Source of the DNA: an uncultured Bacteroidota bacterium
Lineage (GTDB): Bacteria; Bacteroidota; Bacteroidia; Flavobacteriales; Flavobacteriaceae
Direction of reading: 5' to 3'
Length of the DNA: 44,657 nt
NCBI GenBank assembly: GCA_902514615.1
Contig: CABXRG010000007.1
Coordinates: 1-44,657, forward strand
The notes beneath the pieces were generated by a model. That model did no database searches and was not told the DNA's origin. It saw only the letters and a program-made list of their open reading frames with translations. This document shows positions 27,601-36,796 of the stretch, piece by piece; positions within the stretch are counted from its first letter, which is position 1; every line of letters begins with the position of its first letter. The translations under genes were made by a program, and so were the position numbers.

Positions 27601-28562
27601 ACTCTTTTATAAGTGGTGAAAAAAGCAGATATATCAAACAGTTAGAATTATTAAAACAAGAGTCTTATGTGTGTGTGAGAAAAGTAATAACTCAAAAAAT
27701 TAGTACCAAAAAAAGTGAATCGGCTTTAATTAAAAAAGATAGTTTAATTGATAATAAACTTGACAATATTTTAAAACAGGGAATTTCAGCTTCGACTCTA
27801 AATCTATTTATAAAAAATCCATACTTGTTTTATGAGCAGAAAATTCTTAATGTCAATGATATTGAAGAATCTATATATTTAAATTATATGGACCAAGGGA
27901 CGTTAATTCATAAAGTAATTGAAAGATTATACAAACCTTATATAGGATTAAATCTTGAAGTAAAACACATAGATTTAATGAAGAAAGAATTAGTAAATGA
28001 ATCAGTAAATTCATTTACTGAACTTTATTCTAAAGAGCCAAAAGGCAAAAATTTAATATTTATTGAAGTTTTAAAAGAGTACATTAATAACACTCTTAAT
28101 TATGAGAAGAATCAATTAATAAATGACAAAGCTAAGATTAAAATAATCTCATTAGAAAAAAAAATATCTACTAATATTTCAGTTAAAAATAAAGATGTAA
28201 AGCTTAATGGTATTATAGATAGAATAGATTTATATAATGGTGGATTAAGAGTAATAGATTATAAATCTGGATTAGTAAATCAAGGAGTTTTAGATTTAAA
28301 ATATATTGATAAAATTAAAACAGATCACAAACTTTCTTATCTACTCCAGTTACTTTTTTATAAATATTTAGCAGGCAATTGCTATACAAATGAGGAAATT
28401 ATAGATATTGGTATATGCTCATTAAAAAAAAGAAACTCTCCATTTCTTTTTGTAAAAGATCATTCAGCATTACCTATTAAAAAAATTAAAATGATTTTAT
28501 CAGACATTATATCAGATATTTTAGAAACAAATGAGTTTATTGATTCGGGAAATCCTTTGTGA
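24603..28562 (+). CDS. AddA-AddB fusion: UvrD-type helicase joined to AddB-like nuclease
   Basis: 1319 residues in one frame. Residues 1 to about 850 are a complete SF1A helicase of the AddA/RecB kind: motif I SSAGSGKT (about 10-17), Ia TFTNKASIEMK, Ic TIDSF, II IDEFQDTS (about 384), III VGDPKQSIYRWRGG (about 419), IV NYRS (about 460), V STIHKSKGLEFPVV (about 715), and VI LYVAFTRAEKEL (about 796). From about 862 the sequence resembles AddB: NVNQAKYISDTLSKI, then IISNMNEGLFPF (about 938), SASTLNLFIKNPYLFYEQKIL, and a PD-(D/E)XK nuclease (GTLIHKVIERLY, about 1099; GIIDRIDLY and VIDYKSG, about 1203-1222; then QLLFYKYL). AddA's own nuclease domain and roughly the first half of AddB are absent. 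Predicted role is double-strand-break end resection. The 3' end overlaps crtI by 26 nt. Confidence 0.8.
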   Translation: MDYSFKIINSSAGSGKTFNLAIAYIAKLLKNEDDEHFKSMLALTFTNKASIEMKDRILIYLSDLKHKRNKIIYDIIIEKTGLDQLTIEKKSSNILEKILHHYSNFNVITIDSFTNNIIKSISEVSENKDDYIIELDNSVYLDQVIDELFSDLDEDYDLKELFIEFAKFKLSINQSWDISYDLKDFGLFIDKESNRDQVDYFKKMNFNLFYQIKNKLSIIKGENTSNINDLINNSIELISNNGLGETDFRGGFLVKYLKSFINEDSFYINDSIERSLKGESNLYNKTLEKHKVERIEKIRLSLLNNYLTTKKLIIEIYKINSSLSFLPSLSLISRIEKKINQIQTDNKIRLISKFNSQLNLLIKLNEAPYIYEKLGSRYIDFFIDEFQDTSELQWENLIPLISNSVHSESHDGSKGSLLIVGDPKQSIYRWRGGKFNQFINLIYNRSNPFHFKPILENTDINYRSCKEIVDFNSDFFNYLSNELDIEIYNSDDLNFNQSSNKKESGYVSIDTSEEDLFYSKIENQILDVLNRGFSPSDITILVRKNRYAKELIENINNSKFELISSDILQINNSVKVQFIISLFKLRLNANDYYERKRVVDFLFNENYFEKNYDNLNQCFFNNLSKININEFFKNISKNKFDFTHFSSLDVLDAIKYCSSIFKLDTADPFIIALIDDIFEFLESNENSIKAFLLHWKKKSDNINLNISANQNSISISTIHKSKGLEFPVVISPIYSDKLDENNYKDLIWLYEPFESINNLKWILMRKTKNLLNMGDTAKEMFESGVFNNLLDSINLLYVAFTRAEKELYIISKKDTSSVKTFSSLIQDFLEYKSKTNNYSLGKKTIHKNILEEIDLELNNSKKKKINIISTSKNVNQAKYISDTLSKIYSKDKSAKVFVFFANQKLFKLVNFYDDSNNLTFSSNYHLFELKNPAFDHVIISNMNEGLFPFSDIKEGTLSNSDKLQFDNMTQNDQENKISNMFYELINNSKEIHLIYDSDLNSFISGEKSRYIKQLELLKQESYVCVRKVITQKISTKKSESALIKKDSLIDNKLDNILKQGISASTLNLFIKNPYLFYEQKILNVNDIEESIYLNYMDQGTLIHKVIERLYKPYIGLNLEVKHIDLMKKELVNESVNSFTELYSKEPKGKNLIFIEVLKEYINNTLNYEKNQLINDKAKIKIISLEKKISTNISVKNKDVKLNGIIDRIDLYNGGLRVIDYKSGLVNQGVLDLKYIDKIKTDHKLSYLLQLLFYKYLAGNCYTNEEIIDIGICSLKKRNSPFLFVKDHSALPIKKIKMILSDIISDILETNEFIDSGNPL

Positions 28563-30009
28563 CGATACTGGACACAATCTTTCCAGAAATCAATGATGGA
28601 GGAACGCCAGGACCAGGAACAGTCAGTTGGCCAGTAAAATAAAGACCTTTTATTTTTTTACTTCTAATACTTGGTTTAAAAATTGAAGTTTGAAATAACG
28701 TGTTAGCTAATCCATAGGCATTACCTTTGTATGAATTATATTCATTAATAAAATCTTTTACACAAAAAGATTTTTTATACACAATATGATCGCTTATTTT
28801 TTCTCCTGAAACCTCTTCAATTCTTTTAAGTACAACTTCTAAATATTTATCTCTAATACTTTCTTCATCTTCTAGGTCTGGTGCAATTGGAACTAAAATA
28901 AAACAATTTTCGTGTCCTTTTGGCGCCATACTTTGATCTGTTAATGAAGGAAAATTTAAATAAAAAAGTGGAGATTCAGGCCATTTTGGATTATCGTAAA
29001 TTTCAGAGGCATGTTTATTAAAGTCAACATCAAAAAAAAGGTTGTGGTGATTAAGTTTTTTTATTTTTTTATCTAAACCAATGTAAAATAGAAGGGAGGA
29101 GGGAGCAAATACTTTTTTATCCCAATAGGAGTCTGAATAATTTTTTAGATGATTAGGAATAAGTTTCTCAGTATGATTATAATCAGCTCCACTTATTACA
29201 ATATCACATAAAAAGCTATTACCATTTGCAACCACTCCAGTAACTTTTTTATTTTCTACTAATATCTCATTAACTGGATGATTTGATTTAAATTTTACTC
29301 CTTTTTCTACAGCAAGTTCAATCATAGATTCAACCACTCTATACATCCCCCCCCTTTCTGGGAACCATGTTCCTAATCCAAAATCTGCATGATTCATTAT
29401 GTTATAAAAAGCAGGGGTTTTTTCTGGTTTTGCACCTAGGAATAGAACAGGAAACTCAAGAATTTGTTTTAGCTTACTATTTTTGAAGTATTTAGATACT
29501 TCTGATTTAATGTTAGTAGCAAAGTACCTTAAGCGTCTAACGGTTCCAAACGTGATTAATTCTAAAATAGATTCTCCCGGTTTATAAACAACTTTTTCCA
29601 TTGCAATGGAGTAATTTTTTTTGGCTTCAGCCATAAATTGTTTCAACTTTTTTGATGCACCTTTTTCATGTTTTTCAAAAGTTTGACTAATTTTTTCAAG
29701 ATCATCTCCAATCTCTATAAAGTCATTTTTACCAAAGTAAACTCTATAGGCTGGGTCTAACTTTTTTAGAGTGTAATAATCTTCAACTCTTTTATTAAAG
29801 TCATTAAAGTATTTTTCAAAAACATCTGGCATCCAGTACCAAGAAGGCCCCATATCAAAGGTAAAGCCTTGAGCTTCGAATTTTCTTGCTCTACCACCAA
29901 AAGATTTATTTTTTTCAAGTATAGTTACATCATATCCTATATCTGCTAGATAAGTTGCAGCAGAAATTGAAGAAAAACCAGAACCAATAATTATAATTTT
30001 TTTAGTCAT
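28537..30009 (-). CDS. crtI: Phytoene desaturase family protein (CrtI)
   Basis: 490 residues. N-terminal FAD-binding Rossmann motif IIIGSGFSSISAATYLA, then GGRARKFEAQGFTFDMGPSWYWMP, a hallmark of bacterial CrtI. The C-terminus has GLYFTGQLTVPGPGVPPSLISGK, the second FAD-binding block. It desaturates phytoene towards lycopene for carotenoid pigments. crtB, which often sits beside crtI, is not here; a CruF-like carotenoid gene lies at the right edge of the window. A close homologue such as CrtD is possible. The start overlaps a 31-codon ORF by 8 nt. Confidence 0.88.
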   Translation of the reverse strand: MTKKIIIIGSGFSSISAATYLADIGYDVTILEKNKSFGGRARKFEAQGFTFDMGPSWYWMPDVFEKYFNDFNKRVEDYYTLKKLDPAYRVYFGKNDFIEIGDDLEKISQTFEKHEKGASKKLKQFMAEAKKNYSIAMEKVVYKPGESILELITFGTVRRLRYFATNIKSEVSKYFKNSKLKQILEFPVLFLGAKPEKTPAFYNIMNHADFGLGTWFPERGGMYRVVESMIELAVEKGVKFKSNHPVNEILVENKKVTGVVANGNSFLCDIVISGADYNHTEKLIPNHLKNYSDSYWDKKVFAPSSLLFYIGLDKKIKKLNHHNLFFDVDFNKHASEIYDNPKWPESPLFYLNFPSLTDQSMAPKGHENCFILVPIAPDLEDEESIRDKYLEVVLKRIEEVSGEKISDHIVYKKSFCVKDFINEYNSYKGNAYGLANTLFQTSIFKPSIRSKKIKGLYFTGQLTVPGPGVPPSLISGKIVSSIVTKDFPNQ

Positions 30010-30097
30010 TTTTGGAAGTCATGTAGTCATAAAAAATAGAACCTAAAACTACAATCATTGAGAGAATAACTATAAATACAACAAACGATTTACTCAT
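30002..30097 (-). CDS. 31-residue single-helix membrane peptide, coupled to crtI
   Basis: ATG at 30095-30097, TAA at 30002-30004. It encodes MSKSFVVFIVILSMIV, a further hydrophobic run (VLGSIF), then a polar tail YDYMTSKND. This is one transmembrane helix with a short basic N-terminus. Its last 8 nt overlap the crtI start, the arrangement seen for translationally coupled genes. I do not recognise a family. It could be a small membrane protein or a leader-type ORF that sets crtI translation. Confidence 0.5.
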   Translation of the reverse strand: MSKSFVVFIVILSMIVVLGSIFYDYMTSKND

Positions 30098-30149
30098 ATT
30101 TTAAATATTGAATGATAAAAGTATAAAATATCGTAGATTTAGTTCAATT

Positions 30150-30662
30150 ATGAGAGCGTTTTTAGATAATAAATTTTTATTAATTATAATTCTAATTACA
30201 TCATGCAATCAAACTGTAGATAATAATTCTAATTCAATTGAAAATAAAGAAAAATCGATTGAAGCAGTTTTTGAAATTCCATTAATACTTGAAGATGATT
30301 TTAAACTAGAGAATAATCTTGACAGTTGGTCTGAGTTTAACCGTATAGAATATTATACTCTAGCCCTAGCAAATTCAATAAGTGGTTATCTTGAAAATGA
30401 TTATACTTATTTATCAGAAACACTGAATTCTTTGAGTAAATACTCAAGTGAAATGTCTAGTTCAGAATTTTCGTTATATGAGAATAGACCAGAAATAAAA
30501 GGAAGATTAAAACTTTTAAATATTCAAATTCAAAACACAAATCTTAACATTAAGGATTGGGACAAAGTGAAGGGACTTGAAGAGTTAAATAAAATATTGA
30601 AATTCTACAATTATTCAGTAAACACTATTGAGTCAATTTTGGATGATAATTTATTAAATTAA
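30150..30662 (+). CDS. Lipoprotein of unknown function
   Basis: 170 residues from ATG 30150, which begins a clear lipoprotein signal (MRAFLDNKFLLIIILITSC, Cys at residue 19). A TTG at 30108 would add 14 polar residues in front and spoil the signal. After a Ser/Asn-rich linker the protein is mostly helical and acidic, with a conserved-looking WSEFNRIEYYTLALANSISGYL segment. No domain is recognised. It overlaps the end of metG by 4 nt on the opposite strand and is divergent from the crtI unit. Confidence 0.65.
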   Translation: MRAFLDNKFLLIIILITSCNQTVDNNSNSIENKEKSIEAVFEIPLILEDDFKLENNLDSWSEFNRIEYYTLALANSISGYLENDYTYLSETLNSLSKYSSEMSSSEFSLYENRPEIKGRLKLLNIQIQNTNLNIKDWDKVKGLEELNKILKFYNYSVNTIESILDDNLLN

Positions 30663-32347
30663 AGGTTCTTTTTTAATTTATTAATTTGAAATTCAATTTC
30701 AGAATCTTCTATTCTTCTAAATAACATTTCTTTATTTATAATTGTAAAATTGAAATCTATTTCACTACTTAGATTCTCAAGATTAGTCCATTCTGATTTA
30801 TTAAGCCCAATCATTTTTTTTAGCTTTTCAGATATATAAGGCATGAATGGTTCGGAAAGAACGGCCAAGTAAACAACTATTTCAAAAGAAGTTTTTAATA
30901 TCTCCTCAACTCTTTCAGGATTTTCATTTTTTATTTTCCATGGTTCATTATCTGCCAGATGTTTGTTGCCTGTTCTAGCTATGCTCATTAGATTTTTTAG
31001 AGCCTCCCTAAATTTAAACTCATTTAAATTGGATTGAATATTATTTTTTAGAGAAACAACTTCTTTAAGAACTTCAGTGTCACTATCAGTTACAGTTTTT
31101 GGATTAGGTATTTTACCTTCATAATATTTATCTATTAATGAAAGCACACGATTAGTGAAGTTACCGAATATAGAAACTAACTCACTATTATTTCTCGTTT
31201 GAAATTCCTTCCATGTAAAATCATTATCCTTAGTCTCAGGGCAAGTTGATGTTAGGACGTATCTGAGAACATCCTGCATGTCGGGAAACTCAATTAAATA
31301 TTCATGAAGCCATACTGCCCAGTTTCTAGAAGTTGATATTTTATCTCCTTCTAAATTAAGAAATTCATTTGCGGGAACATTTTTGGGTAAAATAAAATCT
31401 CCAAACATTTTTAACATTATAGGAAAAATGACACAATGAAACACAATGTTATCCTTCCCAATAAAATGAATAAGATTGGTTTTAGGATTCTTCCAATAAT
31501 GTTCCCAATCTTTATTATTATTTTGAGCCCATTCCTTGGTTGATGAAATATATCCAATAGGCGCTTCAAACCAAACATATAATACTTTTCCATCATCACC
31601 ATCTACCTGAACAGGAATACCCCAATCTAAGTCTCTAGTTACTGCTCTAGGTTTTAAACCACTGTCAAGCCATGATTTCACTTGTCCAATTACATTGGTC
31701 TTCCACTTATCTTTATTTTCAACAGTTATCCAATTTCTAAGGAATTCCTCAAACTCATTAAGTTTTATATAATAATGTTTAGTCTCCTTTAAAATTGGAG
31801 TAGAATCTGATATAGTTGATTTTGGATTTTTTAATTCTTCTGGACTTAATGTAGATCCACATTTCTCACATTGATCTCCATAAGCATCTTTAGCATCACA
31901 TACAGGACAGTCACCTGAAATATATCTATCAGCTAAAAATTGATTTTCTTCAGCATCATAAAATTGCTCAGACTTTATTAATGAAAAAAGATTTTTCTCC
32001 TTTAATGTATTGAATAATTCTAAAGATGTTTCATGATGAATTTTTTTGGAGGTTCTAGAATAATTATCAAATGAAATTCCAAATTCATCAAAAGATGTTT
32101 TTATGATATTATCATATTTATCAATTAACTCTTTAGGTGATATTGATGCTTTTTTCGAAGCTAAAGATATTGCAACACCATGTTCATCACTTCCACATAT
32201 AAATGCCACCTCATTACCTGTAAGTCTTTTATATCTAGCATATATATCTGCAGGGATATAAACACCAGCTAAATGACCAATATGAATAGGCCCATTAGCA
32301 TATGGTAAAGCTGCAGTAATTGTAAAAGTTTCTTTATTTTTTAACAT
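30659..32347 (-). CDS. metG: Methionine-tRNA ligase, short form
   Basis: 562 residues. Class I signature HIGH lies in ANGPIHIGHLAGVYIP (about 17-32) and the KMSKS equivalent in EGDKISTSRNW. The zinc knuckle is CPVCDAKDAYGDQCEKCG (CxxC...CxxC). The anticodon-binding helical bundle follows (DNEPWKI landmark) and the protein ends in a coiled segment SEIEFQINKLKKNL. The dimerising C-terminal tRNA-binding (EMAP/Trbp111) domain carried by many Bacteroidetes and by E. coli MetG is absent. Divergent from dnaE over 72 bp. Confidence 0.93.
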   Translation of the reverse strand: MLKNKETFTITAALPYANGPIHIGHLAGVYIPADIYARYKRLTGNEVAFICGSDEHGVAISLASKKASISPKELIDKYDNIIKTSFDEFGISFDNYSRTSKKIHHETSLELFNTLKEKNLFSLIKSEQFYDAEENQFLADRYISGDCPVCDAKDAYGDQCEKCGSTLSPEELKNPKSTISDSTPILKETKHYYIKLNEFEEFLRNWITVENKDKWKTNVIGQVKSWLDSGLKPRAVTRDLDWGIPVQVDGDDGKVLYVWFEAPIGYISSTKEWAQNNNKDWEHYWKNPKTNLIHFIGKDNIVFHCVIFPIMLKMFGDFILPKNVPANEFLNLEGDKISTSRNWAVWLHEYLIEFPDMQDVLRYVLTSTCPETKDNDFTWKEFQTRNNSELVSIFGNFTNRVLSLIDKYYEGKIPNPKTVTDSDTEVLKEVVSLKNNIQSNLNEFKFREALKNLMSIARTGNKHLADNEPWKIKNENPERVEEILKTSFEIVVYLAVLSEPFMPYISEKLKKMIGLNKSEWTNLENLSSEIDFNFTIINKEMLFRRIEDSEIEFQINKLKKNL

Positions 32348-32419
32348 TAAAAACTATTGATAATAATTGAAAACGAATCCAAGATAAAATATTAAATTAG
32401 TAATTGAAACTATTCCCAA

Positions 32420-35400
32420 ATGTTTTTAATTTTTGATACAGAAACTACTGGTTTACCAAAAAAATGGAGTGCGCCTTTAACAGATTTTGACAATTGGCCA
32501 AGAGCAATTCAAGTAGCTTGGCAAGTTCATGATTTGAGTGGAAATTGTATATCAAATCAAAGTTATATTGTCCACCCAGATGGTTTTTCAATTCCATATG
32601 ATTCAGAAAAAATACATGGAATTTCAACTCAATTAGCAAAAAAAATTGGAGTAGACATAAGCTTTGTTTTGACTAAGTTTCAAGAGGATCTTAATAAATC
32701 AAAGTTTATATGTGGACATAATTTAAATTTTGATGAAAAGATTATGGGCTCTGAATATATAAGATCTTATGGAAGCAACCCACTTCAAGACTTTCCAAAA
32801 ATAGATACCTGTACCGAAGAAACAGCAGGAATTTGTATGCTTAAAGGAGGAAGAGGAAGGAAGTTTAAACTACCAACTTTAATGGAGCTGTATACTCATT
32901 TGTTTAATGAAAAATTTGAATCTGCTCATAATGCCTCAGCGGATGTTGAAGCAACAGCATTGTGTCTATTTAAGTTATTAAAAGAACAAAAGATTCATCC
33001 AAATTCTCTTTCAGACCATATAGATATTATAGATAAACTGGCTGATCTTGATCTTGCTAAAATCAAAGTAGCTGATATAGTACATATCGATTTATTTGAT
33101 CAGTCAAAACAATTAAAGGAAAACATAAAGCCAGATACTACTGAAGAATCTGTTTCAATTAAAGAAGTTTCTCAAGAATTTAAGTTTGGTCATTTACACT
33201 CTTACACTCAATTTTCAATATTACAATCAACATCCAAGATTTCAGATTTATTAAAGTATTCAATAGAGCATTCTCATGATGCAATGGCTATTACAGATAA
33301 ATCAAATCTTATGGGAGCATTTCACTTTATAAAAACACTTAAAAATTATAATGAAAACCTTAAAGAAGGTCAAAAATATATTAAGCCAATTATTGGTTGT
33401 GAGTTAAATGTATGTGAAAATCATCTAGATAAATCTAATAGAGATGATGGTTATCAAATGATTTTTTTAGCAAAAAATAAAAATGGATTTAGAAATATTT
33501 CAAAATTGAGTTCAATTGCCAATATTGATGGATTTTATTATCTCCCAAGGATTGATAAAAACATACTTAGCAAATATTCTGAAGACATAGTTGTTTTATC
33601 TGGAGGTTTAAAAGGGGAAATATCTTCAAAAATTCTAAATCAAGGAGAAGAAAAAGCGGAAGAATCTTTAAGCTGGTGGAAAGACACTTATGGATCTGAT
33701 TTTTATCTTGAGATTCAAAGACACAGTCAAGAAAATGAAGACTATGTGCTTCCTATCATTAAAGAATTTAGCTCTAAGTATGGAATAAAACTTATAGCTA
33801 CAAATAATTCTTTCTACACTACTAAATCTGAAGCTAATGCACACGATATATTATTATGTGTAAGAGATGGTGAGAAGCAATCAGTTCCAATTGGAAGGGG
33901 TCGAGGATTTAGATATGGTCTGCCAAATGAAGAGTACTGGTATAAGCCAAAGGATGAAATGTTTAAACTGTTTAATGATATTCCTGACAGCATATATAAT
34001 ATATCTGAAATAATAGATAAAGTGGAACCTTTTGATCTTGCTAGAGAAGTATTGCTTCCAGATTTTAGTGTACCAGAGAAATTTATTCAAAAAAATGACT
34101 TTGATAATCAAAAAGGTCAAAACCTTTATTTAAGACATTTAACCTTAGAGGGGATAAAGTCAAAATATAATAATCTTGATAAAGATCTTCAAGAGAGAAT
34201 TGATTTTGAACTTGATGTAATTTCTAAAACAGGATATCCCGGATATTTTCTAATTGTCCAAGACTTTATTAATGCTGCAAGAGAAATGGGAGTCTCTGTA
34301 GGACCAGGAAGAGGATCAGCTGCAGGATCAGTTGTAGCTTATGCTCTAGGAATAACTAGTATTGATCCTATAAAGTATAACTTGCTTTTTGAAAGATTTT
34401 TAAATCCAGATAGAGTTAGTTTGCCAGATATAGATATTGATTTTGATGATGAAGGACGAAATAAAGTTATAGAATATGTAGTAGATAAATATGGTTCTCA
34501 ACAAGTTGCTCAGATAATTACTTACGGAAGAATGGCAGCTAAATCATCAATAAGAGATACAGGTAGAGTTCTTGATTTATCATTATCAGAGGTTGACCGA
34601 ATTTCAAAACTTGTTCCAAACATGAAGCTTGGCGAAATTTTTTCTAAGAAAGAAATTGATTTAAAATCAGAGCTTAGAACAGACGAGTTTAGTAGAGTTA
34701 GTGAATTAAAAAAACTGTATAATGCTTCAGATTTATCAGCTCAAACTTTAAAACAGGCAAGCATGTTAGAGGGGTCTCTAAGAAATACTGGTATTCATGC
34801 CTGTGGTGTTATTATAACACCAAGTGATATTTCAGAATTCGTTCCAATTACTAAAGCAAAAGATTCAGATTTTTATGTAACACAATTTGATAATTCGGTT
34901 GTTGAAGATGCAGGGCTTTTAAAAATGGATTTCTTAGGCTTAAAGACACTAACTATTATAAAAGATACAGTTAAATTGATAAAATATAAGCATGATATTC
35001 AATTGTATCCAGAGGAGTTTCAGCTTGATGATAAAAAAACTTATGAATTATTCCAAAAAGGAGAAACAGTTGGAATTTTTCAGTATGAATCACCTGGAAT
35101 GCAAAAATATTTAAAGGAATTAAAGCCTTCTGACTTTAATGATCTTATTGCAATGAATGCTTTATATAGACCAGGACCATTAGAATATATACCATCATTT
35201 ATTTCTAGAAAAAATGGATCTGAGCCAATTGCATATGACTTGCCTGAGATGGAAGAATTTCTAAAGGAAACGTATGGAATTACAGTATATCAAGAGCAGG
35301 TAATGTTATTGTCTCAAAAGATTGCAGATTTCTCAAAAGGTGAAGCGGACCTGCTAAGAAAAGCAATGGGAAAGAAAATATTTGCTTTAATTGAGAAGCT

Positions 35401-36739
35401 AAAGCCAAAGTTCATGACTGGAGGTCAGGAGAATGGTTATAGTATTGAAATTTTAGAAAAAATATGGAAAGATTGGGAGGCTTTTGCTTCATATGCTTTT
35501 AATAAATCTCATTCTACTTGTTATGCATTTATAGGTTATCAAACAGCATACTTAAAAGCCAATTATCCATCTGAATATATGGCTGCAGTTCTTTCCAATA
35601 ATATGAATGATATAAAACAAGTTTCATTTTTTATGGAGGAATGCAAGAGAATGGGAATTAGAGTATTAGGTCCAGATATTAATGAATCTTATTATAAGTT
35701 TAATGTCAATGAAGATCAAGCTATTAGATTTGGAATGGGAGCAATTAAAGGAGTTGGAAAAGGAGCTGTAGAGACAATTGTTGAAAACAGAAAAGACGGT
35801 GACTATAAAGACATATATGACTTTGCAAAAAGAATAGATCTTAGATTAGCAAACAAAAAAACTTTTGAAAATCTTGTTTTAGCTGGAGGATTTGATTCAT
35901 TTAAAAATAAAAGAGCTCAATACTTTAATATAGATAATGATGGTCTCACCTTTTTAGAAAAAACTGTAAAGTATGGTGCAAAATATCAAGAATCGATTAA
36001 TTCCTCTCAGATAAGTTTATTTGGGGAAGGTACTATCGATAATACATCTGAATTAAATATGCCAGATTGTGAGGAGTGGATTAATCTTGAGAGATTAAAG
36101 AAGGAAAGGGAAGTTGTGGGTATCTATATTTCGGCTCATCCATTAGATGATTATTTAAGGGAGATTAATAATTTCACATCTACAAGCCTTTCTTCTTTAA
36201 GTGATTTAAATAGAATAGTAAATAAAGATTTTTATGTGGGTGGAATTATTAATGAAGTAGAACATTTAATTTCAAAGACAGGAAATGGATTTGGTGTTTT
36301 TTCATTTGAAGATTTTAATGATCAGTATAAATTCAGAATTTTTGGAGAAGATTATTTAAAGTATAAACACTTACTTGAAGAAAATAAAATTTTAAGATTA
36401 AGAATTGCAATTAAAGAAGGATGGGTAAATAGAGAAACTGGAAGAATTGGAGATCCTAGAATTCAATTTTTAAATATGGAATTATTAGATGGTATTATAG
36501 ACTCAAGTTCTAAAAAAATAACATTTAAAATAGACTCAAGTAATTTCAATGAAAATGAGGTTAAAAAATTAAAAAACACATTATCTAAACATAAAGGTTC
36601 AAAGCCAGTCTATTTTGATATTCATGATTCAAAAAATAAATTCAAATTAAATATGATATCAGAACAAGCTAAGGTATCTATAACAAAAGAGCTACTAGTA
36701 TCACTGGAGCAAGATGAATTTAGATATAAATTAAATTAG
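32420..36739 (+). CDS. dnaE: DNA polymerase III alpha subunit with N-terminal proofreading exonuclease
   Basis: 1439 residues. Residues 1-190 are a DnaQ-like 3'-5' exonuclease: FDTETTGLP (Asp7, Glu9), HNLNFD (exo II), and HNASADVEATALC (exo III His and Asp). A PHP domain follows (about 253-460, FGHLHSYTQFS). The polymerase core has VGPGRGSAAGS and the catalytic aspartates PDIDIDFDDEGR (about 669-680). Later come PGPLEY and YQEQVM, the tandem helix-hairpin-helix/beta-binding region, and an OB-fold (about 1260-1350, VGGIINEVEHLI). Having polymerase and proofreading in one chain, instead of a separate epsilon, is a feature of this phylum. It is the replicative polymerase. Confidence 0.93.
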   Translation: MFLIFDTETTGLPKKWSAPLTDFDNWPRAIQVAWQVHDLSGNCISNQSYIVHPDGFSIPYDSEKIHGISTQLAKKIGVDISFVLTKFQEDLNKSKFICGHNLNFDEKIMGSEYIRSYGSNPLQDFPKIDTCTEETAGICMLKGGRGRKFKLPTLMELYTHLFNEKFESAHNASADVEATALCLFKLLKEQKIHPNSLSDHIDIIDKLADLDLAKIKVADIVHIDLFDQSKQLKENIKPDTTEESVSIKEVSQEFKFGHLHSYTQFSILQSTSKISDLLKYSIEHSHDAMAITDKSNLMGAFHFIKTLKNYNENLKEGQKYIKPIIGCELNVCENHLDKSNRDDGYQMIFLAKNKNGFRNISKLSSIANIDGFYYLPRIDKNILSKYSEDIVVLSGGLKGEISSKILNQGEEKAEESLSWWKDTYGSDFYLEIQRHSQENEDYVLPIIKEFSSKYGIKLIATNNSFYTTKSEANAHDILLCVRDGEKQSVPIGRGRGFRYGLPNEEYWYKPKDEMFKLFNDIPDSIYNISEIIDKVEPFDLAREVLLPDFSVPEKFIQKNDFDNQKGQNLYLRHLTLEGIKSKYNNLDKDLQERIDFELDVISKTGYPGYFLIVQDFINAAREMGVSVGPGRGSAAGSVVAYALGITSIDPIKYNLLFERFLNPDRVSLPDIDIDFDDEGRNKVIEYVVDKYGSQQVAQIITYGRMAAKSSIRDTGRVLDLSLSEVDRISKLVPNMKLGEIFSKKEIDLKSELRTDEFSRVSELKKLYNASDLSAQTLKQASMLEGSLRNTGIHACGVIITPSDISEFVPITKAKDSDFYVTQFDNSVVEDAGLLKMDFLGLKTLTIIKDTVKLIKYKHDIQLYPEEFQLDDKKTYELFQKGETVGIFQYESPGMQKYLKELKPSDFNDLIAMNALYRPGPLEYIPSFISRKNGSEPIAYDLPEMEEFLKETYGITVYQEQVMLLSQKIADFSKGEADLLRKAMGKKIFALIEKLKPKFMTGGQENGYSIEILEKIWKDWEAFASYAFNKSHSTCYAFIGYQTAYLKANYPSEYMAAVLSNNMNDIKQVSFFMEECKRMGIRVLGPDINESYYKFNVNEDQAIRFGMGAIKGVGKGAVETIVENRKDGDYKDIYDFAKRIDLRLANKKTFENLVLAGGFDSFKNKRAQYFNIDNDGLTFLEKTVKYGAKYQESINSSQISLFGEGTIDNTSELNMPDCEEWINLERLKKEREVVGIYISAHPLDDYLREINNFTSTSLSSLSDLNRIVNKDFYVGGIINEVEHLISKTGNGFGVFSFEDFNDQYKFRIFGEDYLKYKHLLEENKILRLRIAIKEGWVNRETGRIGDPRIQFLNMELLDGIIDSSSKKITFKIDSSNFNENEVKKLKNTLSKHKGSKPVYFDIHDSKNKFKLNMISEQAKVSITKELLVSLEQDEFRYKLN

Positions 36740-36770
36740 TTTAAAATTTAATTATTTTAAGAATTAACCT

Positions 36771-36778
36771 TAGATTTG
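36771..36778 (+). promoter_or_regulatory. -7 promoter box for trxA (TAGATTTG)
   Basis: TAGATTTG fits TAnnTTTG and is 19 nt before the trxA ATG, giving a very short leader. No TTG lies at the usual -33 distance. Confidence 0.5.
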
Positions 36779-36796
36779 CTCCCTAAATTATAAGTT

